Assembly: GCF_037042905.1 (NCBI RefSeq)
Contig: NC_087253.1
Span: 19,619,501-19,683,500, forward strand
DNA from: Lytechinus pictus
Lineage: Eukaryota; Echinodermata; Echinoidea; Temnopleuroida; Toxopneustidae
Length of the DNA: 64,000 nucleotides
Reading direction: 5' to 3'
Shown: one piece after another, positions 13,081 through 21,890 of the stretch
Numbering within the stretch: the first letter of the stretch is position 1
Layout: each line of letters starts with the position of its first letter
Made by a program: the position numbers and the translations under genes
Notes under the pieces: generated by a model
The model's input: the letters and a program-made list of their open reading frames with translations, nothing else
Databases searched by the model: none
Told to the model about the DNA's origin: nothing

Positions 13081-14214
13081 GATTTGTTTAAAATTAGACC
13101 AACAAAGAATCAACGTTACAACAACATTTAACCGATATTAGACAAACATTGAATCAACGTTTACGCCAACGTTGGACTAACATTGGACTAAAGTTGAATC
13201 AACTTTCCATCAACATTGGACCAACATTATACCAACGTTGGATCAACGTCACTCAACGTTGGACCTACATTGGACCAACGCTGCCATACCTGCCTCATCT
13301 GGACATAATAATTATGCACTCATGAATAGTCATTACATCAGTAAATGACCAAAATTTTAGGTAATATTGCTATAATAATTATTTATTTATGTTTATTCAA
13401 TATTTCCACCATGAAAAGTTTCAGAAAAGTATGTGGCTCCATTACCATATCATTTATAATCAAAACATATTATTCTAAGTGAAATGTTCAAGGTTAAGTG
13501 TGGAAAATGATATTATCTGTATTCTGCCAAGTATAGCAAAGTTGCTCTATAAGACATGATGATAAAGATTAGAGTGTAGAGTTGTAATGGTGGACTTCAC
13601 CTTGAAACCAATTAATGTTTTGTTAATTACTGCCGTACGCTGGAATAACGTTGGAGCAATGTTGGAGCAACGTTGTGACAACGTTGTAACAATGTTGGAG
13701 CAATGTTGCCAGACAACGTTGGAGCATTGTTGCTGGACAGCGTTGAACCAACGTTGTAAACATAGTTGGACTGACGATGTATGCACGTGCACGTCCATCA
13801 CTGCTCCAACGTTGCCCATCAACGTTGCAGCAACGCTGTTATTGATGGCTCAGCCGACATTATACCAACGTTGGAGCATTGATAGTGGACAACGTTGAAC
13901 TGACGTTGGAAATGTTGTTGGTCTGACGATGTATGGACGTGCACTTCTATCGATGATGCAACGTTGCTTACCAACGTTGTAGCAATGTTGTATTTGACTA
14001 TTTAGCCAACATTGGATCAACGTTGCCAGACAACGTTGAAACATTGTTGCTGGACAACGTTGAACTGACGTTGGAAATGTTGTTGGTCTGACGATGTATG
14101 CGCGTGCACTTCTATCGATGATGCAACGTTTGCCTGCCAACGTTGAGGCAACGTTGGGAAAACATTTCCCAACGTTGATCCAACGTTGGTCCAACGCTGT
14201 ATTGTTACCTGGGT
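13081..14214. repeat. AACGTTGG-rich array with 165-bp higher-order repeat
   Basis: Words such as CCAACGTTGG, CAACGTTGAA and GACAACGTTG occur dozens of times on both strands, because AACGTT is self-complementary. A longer block, GGTCTGACGATGTATGCACG followed by TGCACTTCTATCGATGATGC, recurs near 13760, 13919 and 14085, so a period of about 165 bp is superimposed. Open frames of 75-120 residues here result from the repeat. The LINE copy begins where it ends. Confidence 0.8.
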
Positions 14215-14734
14215 ACACTCAACCACCCCATCCATTTTCAACATTGACAATTATACATTTAAACATAGTGATCGTATTCGTCGAACTGGAGGAGGTGTCG
14301 CTTTTTATATTCACAATGATCTAAATTTTAAAATAAGACATGATACTCAACTCCAAGGTATAGAATCCTTATTCATAGAAATCATTGATGAAAAAAATAA
14401 AAATAAGATAGTCGGCGTAATCTACAGACCACCAAATAATATCGCCAACATATTTATGGATAAATTGGAATCTTGTCTAGAATTTATATCACACGAAAAC
14501 AAGGAAACTTATCTCATGGGCGATTTCAATATAGATATATCTATGCCTCATACTCCACTGGGCCAACAGTTTATTAACTTGTTTTCATCTTTTTCATTTA
14601 AATCTCTCATTAACAGACCAACGCGGATAACAAGTACAACACAAACAATCATTGATAATATATTTTCCAATGTAGGTCTATTAGATAATTATAATAACAA
14701 TGGAATAATTTACTACGACATTCCAGACCATTAA
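14215..14734 (+). pseudogene. LINE AP-endonuclease domain (partial)
   Basis: The frame shows RTGGGVAFYIHND, then VGVIYRPPN, then the catalytic-site motif YLMGDFNIDI, and finally DIPDH (from SDH/PDH), in the order typical of exonuclease-endonuclease-phosphatase domains of CR1/Jockey-group LINEs. The first part of the domain, with its conserved Asn and Glu, is missing. A TAA stop directly follows the DH motif. Confidence 0.8.
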
Positions 14735-15194
14735 ACCATATTCACAATTTGTAAAGATAATGGACATTTACAAAAACAACAAAATATAGAAAATATTACC
14801 CGACGAAAAGAGACTAAACGTAACATAGAAACTTTAAAAACTGATTTGAGTGCAGAGAGTTGGGAAGATGTATATAGAGAAGACAATGTTAATAAATCAT
14901 ATGATGTATTTTTAAATAAACTTATTCATTACTATGAAAAAAATGTACCTCTGATAAAAATTAAACTAAGTAAAAAGAAGAATAAACAACCATGGATCAC
15001 TCAAGGCATAATTAAATCAATACTCACTCGTAATAGATCATATAAAATATCACTAAAATCACCTACTCAAGAACATAAAAACAAATACAAAAAATATCGT
15101 AATAAATTAACGTCAATAATCCGTTTGGCAAGCAAATCGTACTTTTCGAACAAAATTTAAAACAATAAAGATAATAATCAAACATTATGGCACA

Positions 15195-16910
15195 CAGTAA
15201 ACGAAATGTTAGGTAAGAAAACAGATGATCTTAACAATGTTGATTTCCTTTTAAACGGACATACAACGAAAAACCCTTCCGAAATTGCTGAAGCATTTAA
15301 TTCTTTTTTTTCGCCAATGTTGGTCCTAACCTCGCATCTAGCATTGTCACTAATACCAACAACTTTTCTACATATTTACATAACAATGCCAAACATTCTT
15401 TATTTTTTAATCCTACTAATCTTCATGAAATTTTAGAAATCGTCCGATCCTTGAAATCTACTAAATCTTGTGGCCATGATGGTATCAGTGTATATTTACT
15501 AAAACAAATTATTCATTTTGTGGCTTCTCCCCTTGTACATATTTTCAATTTATCTCTCTTAAAGGGAATTTTCCCGGATCAACTTAAACTTGCAAAAATA
15601 ATCCCCATATACAAAAGAGAAGACCCTTGCCAAATTGCTAAATACCGCCCTATTTCATTACTACCAAGCATATTCAAAATACTTGAAAAAATTGTTTATA
15701 AACGACTATATTCTTTTCTGGACACAAATCAATTATTAATTCCCAACCAATACGGCTTTAGGAAAAATCACTCAACTGACTATGCAATCTTACAATTATA
15801 TGATAAAATAACAGATTCACTTTCCAAAAAAGAGCACACTGTTGGGGTTTTCATGGATCTATCGAAGGCATTCGATACCATGAATCATCATATATTGTTA
15901 TGTAAATTAAAGACATATGGAATTAGAGGTATTGTACATTCTTGGTTTACAGACTATTTAATTAATAGACGTCAATTTGTTAATTTTAAATCCAAGTCAT
16001 CCCATACATGTCCCGTTAAATGTGGAGTACCTCAGGGTTCAATCCTAGGTCCCTTATTATTTTTAATATATATGAATGATATTGTAAATGCATCACCTTT
16101 ACTTACATATGTTTTATTCGCAGACGACACTAACATATTTTATTCACATCAGAACTTAAACATTCTAGTTGCAACTCTAAATCAAGAATTAAAAAAATTT
16201 TCATTATGGTTTAAATCAAATAGACTCTCCCTTAACATAAATAAAACAAACTTCATGTACTTTAATCATATTAATTCTAAACAAGTATTTCGCGATATCA
16301 TTTATATCAATGATATGCCCATTAACAAAAAACAGGAAACAAAATTTGTAGGTGTATTGATCGATTCTAACGTAACATGGAGTAGTCATATTCGTAATAT
16401 TAGCATGATGATTGCAAGGGCCATAGGCATCTTGTACAAATTGAAATATTATCTATCTCAAAGATCATTACTAATGCTTTATAACTCCTTTATTTTGTCA
16501 CACATTTCTTAATGTAACATAGCATGGGGAAATAGTAACAAAATAAAAATAGACTCAATATTACGCCTTCAAAAGAAAGCTCTTCGTATTTGTTATCAGT
16601 CTCATTATCTCGCCCATACTGATCCATTATTTCATTATTTTAAGACATTGAAAATTTACGATATTCACACTTATCAAACTGCCATTTTCATGTATAAATT
16701 TTCCAACAACACTATTCCAGCATCCTTCCGTAATATTTGTGTTTACAACAGAGACATACATTCATACCCTACACGACATTCATCTGACTTTCACCTAACA
16801 AATCCAAAAATAATAATTGCTCACAAAACAATGCGTCATCACGGTCCTGAAGTTTGGAACACTTTGCCGAATAACATCAAACAAGCTACATCTATTTTTT
16901 TCCTTTAAAG
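15195..16910 (+). pseudogene. LINE reverse transcriptase (broken frame)
   Basis: The main open part (15451-16512) has RT blocks in order: YRPISLLPSIFKILEK (near residue 65), FMDLSKAFDTMNHH (first catalytic Asp near 136), CGVPQGSILGPLLF (near 191) and VLFADDTNIF (FADD box at 223-226). The C-terminal part, to KALRICYQSHY and WNTLPNNIK (16560-16910), is separated by an in-frame TAA at 16510. A T-run at about 15305 shifts the upstream frame, and another at 16893 cuts the final residues. The motifs resemble CR1/Jockey-group RTs; an exact clade cannot be set by eye. Confidence 0.85.
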
Positions 16911-17335
16911 CTTTGTTAAAGAGGTTTCTTGTATCAAAGTATTTGTAAAAATCTCACCTGCACGTGCACCCACGTCTGCACCACTTCACCTGACCCCTTT
17001 ACCCTCTCCCCCTTTTTTTCTTAACATTTCAAATAATTATGTGACATCATTATTATAGACCCGTGAATTTTTCTCTACAATGGTTTTCATGTAGCTGCCT
17101 TCCTCTGGCTGCTATTCTCTCAAGCATTTTGCTTATGATAGCTGGCCACTGCATTTCATTTTATATATTGTTGCTTACATGTATATCTATGTAAAGTATT
17201 CTTCTATCACGTAATCGTCACAATTGGTAATTATTTCATTTATTTTTGTATTTCTTTATATTCATTATGATTACAGTGTTTCATATATTGAATTTTCAAT
17301 AAATGCAGAAACACCTGCAAAAAAAATAGTTGAGC

Positions 17336-17660
17336 GAATACAAATAGTCCATTATCATGAAGAACACTAGAATTTAGCTAGTAAAATTGATCTGAAGATA
17401 TCTTTTATCTTTTTGACTTGTTTCCTTGCCCAATACTCTTCTAAGAGTGCTCTGCGCCCCATCCAACTACCTTACCCAATGAGGCTATCGTGACGATATG
17501 TGCATTACACTGAGATGTGATTTACATGACATGGCTTAGGCTTGATTTTCATTTTGTTAATCATTGTCGCGCTTGGGAAAAGTGGGAAGAAACAAGAATG
17601 AAATGAAAAAGGAAATGTAAACACACTTTACACGATAGAAACTTAGTGCAAAAAAGAGTT
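17336..17660. mobile_element. Internal fragment of the Tc1/mariner-like element
   Basis: This segment aligns with the middle of 4141-5126 (ATCATGAAGAACAC...TTTGCCCAATACTCTT...GGGAAAAGTG), but both terminal repeats are absent. Confidence 0.6.
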
Positions 17661-17724
17661 GGTACCACAACAAGAAAAAGCAGAACGAGACATTTGGAGT
17701 GTATTTTATAGTCCATGAAAGGGA

Positions 17725-17850
17725 AACTTGTTCACGTGTGACATCACACATCATTATCGCATTGCCAACGGGAGGATCTTCATAGCATTGGTGATCAGCA
17801 TTTGTCCGATTTCTCTCAAACTTTATTTGATCTTATTCTTTTAATTTTTC
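17725..17850. mobile_element. Fragment of MITE family C
   Basis: GACATCACACATCATTATCG and GCATTGCCAACGGGAGGATC match the interior of the intact family C copy at 48212-48799. Confidence 0.6.
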
Positions 17851-18171
17851 TGTTTCGACACAAGCCTACTTATTCAAAAGGTTTCATTTTTCTGTAATGT
17901 GACATGAATTTTGTGGCCATCGAATGCATATTTCAAACTACATGCACGCATATTGAAATTCTCTCAAAATATGGCGAACATTTCCAAAGAGGCGCCCTCA
18001 TGGATTAATTTTAAGGATGCAACCACTAAACCTCATATATTCATATCAAGCGGTAAATAAATTGTGTAGGAGCACTATATGCTAACGTCTCTTTTTGCGT
18101 TTGCCACCTTGCTCAATATTAACACGGACTACGAGATAAAAAAAAAGGCTGCTAAGGTTTTTTACAGCTAT

Positions 18172-18240
18172 TTCATTTCATTTCATTTCATTTATTGGTT
18201 TTTGCAACATTTTTCATAACAAAATTCTGGACAAGAAAAT
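18172..18240 (-). mobile_element. LINE 3' end with ATTTC-type tail
   Basis: On the minus strand the segment reads ...TGCAAAAACCAATAAATGAAATGAAATG, an AATAAATGAA 3' end with a short pentanucleotide tail, typical of CR1-like LINE termini. It lies about 80 bp beyond the stop of the ULP1 frame and in the same orientation. Confidence 0.45.
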
Positions 18241-18319
18241 ACATATCTGAAACTTGACATCAAGATAATCCATCAACAATGTTCGTAAATTGGGACTACG
18301 TAATATGTTTAGTACTATA

Positions 18320-19271
18320 TTAAATTGTCTTGAATTGAGACGCATCGTATATAGCTTGTACTAGATCGCTTCGCCTGTCTGCGAAAGTAACGATGGTATT
18401 GACAATTTCTTTTCGCGCTTCAGAGTTCAATACAGACGGCCTAACATCAATTTCACTGACATCACCGTTCGTATATAACGCCTTGCCGTACAGACACACC
18501 AAGACGCCACAACTAATAGAATCTAATAGGGTTGGACAATCAACGGCAACAATTTTGAAAGACCCATCTCTGTTCCTTGGCAGTGTAGGTCGATGTGTCC
18601 AATGACCATGTGTAAATCCCAATAGGAAAACTTTGTCTAAGGTGGAGACGAGCCTACCATCATTATGATGAACCCCGTGACATAACGGGTCGTACAAACG
18701 CAATACAGAGTTGTTGTTGTCAAGAACAAGCAATCTGAAATGTGATTCGTTAATTAATGGCAAAAATATCATATCTGCAACCCGTCCTGTCGTAAACATG
18801 GTTTCGCTCAAAATTCGATAGTGATAATTTTCGATAGTTATTGGATGCACATTCGTTCTGTCAAAGGTATTAATCGATGATGGATATATTCCGAACTTAA
18901 TGCCCAGGTCTTCATGGTTCATTATGTTAACCATTATGGATAGGTAAATGTCGATCATTATATTAGACATTAAACCATGCAGAAATGGAATAATTTCTGG
19001 TCTTTGATAATATAGTACACTGATTAAATCACTATACATGAGACAGGCCCCGATTATCAAATAATAAAGCATTGCTGTTAAAAAAGTCCACATCTGTCAC
19101 CGTGGACAATGTGTCCGCGACATCTTTAATCTGTATGGGTGCGTGAATCGGTCTGCTCGCCTTGAAAATCTTCTGCGCTATCGTCTGTTCTACTGTAGAA
19201 TATGACGTAAGCATTGTGATTGACAAAGGATCGAAACATGTGTAAGTGCATATGTCTAACTTCATGGTCAT
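18320..19271 (-). CDS. ULP1-like (C48) cysteine protease domain
   Basis: ULP1/SENP proteases remove SUMO or related modifiers. In the 257-residue frame (19093-18320) the segment PFLHGLMSNIMIDIYLSIMV fits the 'WLNDxIIxxYL' entry motif. The catalytic triad is His118 (INESHFRLLVLD), Asp135 (LRLYDPL) and Cys195 (DSISCGVLVC). The oxyanion Gln usually found six residues before the Cys is Leu here, so activity is uncertain. The N-terminal part lies in an overlapping frame (19271-19032), so at least one frame break separates it from the USP. It is the last block of the composite element and would act on SUMO-like conjugates in the nucleus or cytoplasm. The start codon is unknown because the domain probably sits inside a polyprotein. 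Confidence 0.75.
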
Positions 19272-20151
19272 TGAGTTCTATCAATTTGTACCGGTTGTAC
19301 GTCATGTAATGACCGCGTTCCATCGAGCCACCACCGGTATGAACAATAATACTTCTTAATTTATATTTTGAACTTGAACGTGGACATGATTCATGCAAAA
19401 TTTCTCCTAAATCTAAGAAATCAGCTATATCTACCAAATTCAAAGATCTCATGGTGTTTGCATCAGTGCTGTATCGATTAACATGGATAACTAATACTTC
19501 GGGAATTGTAGCGAATGCTACAGTCTTGTGTACACCAGAGTTCTGGCATTGTCCACATATTTCCAAATTTCTATAGTCAGAATATGCATGTCTTATGCAG
19601 TCTATCAAACTACGTTGATAATTTTGATGTATTTGCGATTCAATGTTAGCCCACACTAATTTGAGTTCTACTACTTCTGTCGAGACATGGGAACATCTAT
19701 GGCAAATTTTTTTCTTTAAGAGATTAAATATGGTGGAATATTTTTCAAAGTTTTCTAAGAAGGGGACCAGGACGATATGCATTAATTCTGAGGCATCCTC
19801 TTGGGCACCACGTCTGCTGCCCATCCTCTGTCGACAAGCAGACAGTGTATCCTGTATGTCTTCTACCGATAGTGGATGCAATGCAACCGGGTATTTCAAA
19901 CTGCAGAGTAATTTCACTAGCTTGTCATTTAAAGAATTTTCGGGAAAATTCATACTCTGCAAGTCATGCATATCCATAAGCACCGCTATGGCCTGAATGC
20001 TGGCAATGAACCAGCAATCGGCACCAGTATTGTGAATGCCTCTACCAACGGTGTGCGGGTGACGAGAACGACCCTGACTTTCCTGCTTCGTTTTGTCCGT
20101 CATGCCGTTAGTTGCTTTCTTTCCCTTGGGTTGATTTCTTCCAAAGGGCAT
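19126..20151 (-). CDS. USP-type (C19) ubiquitin carboxyl-terminal hydrolase
   Basis: The 341-residue frame carries the full set of USP signatures in order. The Cys box is GIHNTGADCWFIASIQAI with catalytic Cys46. QEDASELMHI at 117 corresponds to the family QQDAHEF motif. Two zinc-binding pairs are CHRC (150/153) and CGQC (199/202). PEVLVIHVNRY (about 218) matches the PxxLxxxxKRF motif. The His box is ERGHYMTYNR with His281, followed by LIELNDHEV, where N294/D295 may supply the third residue, and AYVIFYSR. All catalytic positions look intact. The domain is compact (about 290 residues), with no long insertions. Upstream and downstream coding continues in other frames, so it may be part of a polyprotein with the transposase and ULP1 domain. 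Host-derived capture is possible. Confidence 0.85.
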   Translation of the reverse strand: MPFGRNQPKGKKATNGMTDKTKQESQGRSRHPHTVGRGIHNTGADCWFIASIQAIAVLMDMHDLQSMNFPENSLNDKLVKLLCSLKYPVALHPLSVEDIQDTLSACRQRMGSRRGAQEDASELMHIVLVPFLENFEKYSTIFNLLKKKICHRCSHVSTEVVELKLVWANIESQIHQNYQRSLIDCIRHAYSDYRNLEICGQCQNSGVHKTVAFATIPEVLVIHVNRYSTDANTMRSLNLVDIADFLDLGEILHESCPRSSSKYKLRSIIVHTGGGSMERGHYMTYNRYKLIELNDHEVRHMHLHMFRSFVNHNAYVIFYSRTDDSAEDFQGEQTDSRTHTD

Positions 20152-20525
20152 TGGTTTTTTGTTAAAGGGCTTGTGTATTCACCCTCTATATTATAATTAC
20201 TTTTCCTGGTACGTTTGGCCCAGGTTTCTGTGGGAATGTCGCTACTATTTCTTTTATTCGGATTACCCTTTATCTTCAAGTTATCATGAAACTCTCTTTG
20301 AAGAGGGACAACATCTTGCTTATATAAACCTGTAATTTCATCGAGTCTTTTAACCCTCTTTCCATTGAGAAGAATTATTTTTGTCTCTTGCATGTTTTTT
20401 TCCCATTGTTCCCTGTGTTCTATTGTCTTTATAAATATTCTGGGCATCTCTGGTCTGGTTGATAACTTTGGAATGAAACGTTTGGTAATGATAATAAAAC
20501 AAATGGACATCGCTCGTTCCTCCAT
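20100..20525 (-). CDS. Basic linker between transposase and USP
   Basis: A 141-residue frame, rich in Lys and Arg (NGKRVKRLDEITGLYKQ, ETWAKRTRKSNYN), overlaps the transposase C-terminus at one end and the USP start at the other, each in a different frame. No known domain is visible. It probably joins the transposase and USP in the original polyprotein, with frame changes now at both junctions. Confidence 0.4.
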   Translation of the reverse strand: MEERAMSICFIIITKRFIPKLSTRPEMPRIFIKTIEHREQWEKNMQETKIILLNGKRVKRLDEITGLYKQDVVPLQREFHDNLKIKGNPNKRNSSDIPTETWAKRTRKSNYNIEGEYTSPLTKNQCPLEEINPRERKQLTA

Positions 20526-21646
20526 GGCGGGATAAATCGCCGAGCATGAGGCTTGACCACAGGTGTATTTTGCACAATAGTTGACGTTTCATGCTCTCAA
20601 AAAACGTGCGGCTGTAATAAGTATTCATAATTTGGGTTTCGGATGGTGAACTGCTGATATATTCGCTAATATCTTCTACGCAAAGATCAACTAGGTCAGA
20701 AAAGGGAGAACTTGAGTGACTGGAAGAAGTCAAGTGCAAAAACTGATGGGGTATTGAATCAAACTCGTCATGCGTATTTGGGACGTTGACTTCATCGTCA
20801 CGAAGCATGTCGTTTATTTTTTCATGTTGTTGTCGAACATGATCCGTGACGTATTGCGAAAGTGTAACAACTGCGATTGCCTTTATTAGTACTGATACTT
20901 GTCTTAAATTTGTACAGCGCAACAGTCCACCAATCCAATGCATTGCACTCCTGTAATGTTTTTTTGTATTGGTTCTTACATAAATGCGAGGCCGTTTTCA
21001 TAATATGGCTGGAGCACAAGTGTACTGTGGAAAGGTTCAAATCAAACCTGTTCGCCACACCTGTGAGTATTCTATGACACCGATTCATATAGGAAATGCG
21101 AGTCTCAGTGTTGAAAGAACGGAGTGCAGCAATTAGAAGGGTCAAACTCCCATCAATCATAATCAAGGTTGGTTGTTTACGTTGAGAATAAGAATATTGT
21201 TTTGCTTCGGCTTGGCGAAAAGAACAAAAAAAAAAGGAAATTGCATTTGCTGTGTGGGAGCTACTAATGAATGTTCCCACGGCAACAGGTGTTCCACCTT
21301 TCCTGGGATGACGAACCACCAAATTGTATATTAAATACTGTTTATCCGACAATAAGGAGTTTTTGCTTACCACAGAACCGGTTGCATCCAAGTAAACAAT
21401 GTCTTTTGTATATAAAGTATGATATATATCTATAGACCAACAGGTCCATAACATAATGCATGGAGGGTATATGCTACAAAATTGCAAAACAGCATCTTCT
21501 TCTGATTCTTGACTTTTTTGCCTTTTAGCAATATCTAATAGGCTCTGAAATTCACAATTACCAGGACGTAGGACATCTCTGTACTGGGAATAATTTTTTT
21601 TGAAAGACGGGTTTATTTGGCGCCCTATCTCGCACACCGCTATCAA
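20350..21646 (-). CDS. MULE-type DDE transposase core
   Basis: The 274-residue frame (21646-20822) has the order of an RNase H-like Mutator transposase: KDIVYLDATGSVV with Asp87, then PTLIMIDGSLTLLIAAL with Asp165, then the family's Cys-His insert VHLCSSHIMKTAS (Cys211, His214). The expected Glu should be in the following helical region, which continues in the overlapping 197-residue frame (20943-20350) after a break near an AAATTT run. That second frame is rich in Ser and acidic residues after the putative Glu region. An upstream extension lies at 21560-21890. Superfamily assignment to MULE, as opposed to KDZ or a relative, is tentative. Confidence 0.75.
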
Positions 21647-21890
21647 ATTCCTCCCGAGTGAGGTCCCTTATACTGTCGAGGTATTCACGTCGAGGAGGTT
21701 TGTATCGCAAATTATTGCGTTACTTTCCTCTATCTATATTGCGAACATACCTCGCTCTAATCTTGTTTCTTGCATGTCGTGGTTCCCCTCGAAATTTTAC
21801 TTCTGCCAAGAGACTGTCTTCCGACATCATCGTTACTTCGCATGTTACCCCACAATCTTTAAAATTACAATAACCTTGGCCAAAAAAAAT
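21560..21890 (-). CDS. Putative zinc-binding N-terminal part of transposase
   Basis: In the frame between the acidic tract and the DDE core, the minus strand reads GYCNFKDCGVTCEV, then EVKFRGEPRHARNKIR, a C-x4-C-x3-C then His layout such as FLYWCH/WRKY-type DNA-binding domains ahead of MULE transposases. An in-frame TAA at 21720-21722 interrupts it before RNNLRYKPPRREYLDSIRDL. Frame changes lie at the T-run near 21888 and the A-run near 21597. It was too broken to appear as a long open frame. Confidence 0.45.

Larger units (their letters stand above)
14215..17310 (+). mobile_element. CR1/Jockey-group LINE, 5'-truncated and decayed
   Basis: The copy starts within the AP-endonuclease domain and runs through the reverse transcriptase to a 3' end near AATAAATGCAGAAA (17300). 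Endonuclease and RT lie in one original frame, now cut by in-frame stops near 14732, 15160 and 16510 and by frame breaks at T-runs near 15310 and 16893. With the true N-terminus and 5' UTR missing, it is a dead-on-arrival insertion. Confidence 0.85.

Noticed and set aside
13547-14250. Frames of 75-122 residues on both strands
   Set aside because: By-products of the AACGTTG array; they overlap each other and have no domain.
20877-21077. Plus-strand frames across the transposase and USP region
   Set aside because: Short shadows opposite well-supported minus-strand domains.
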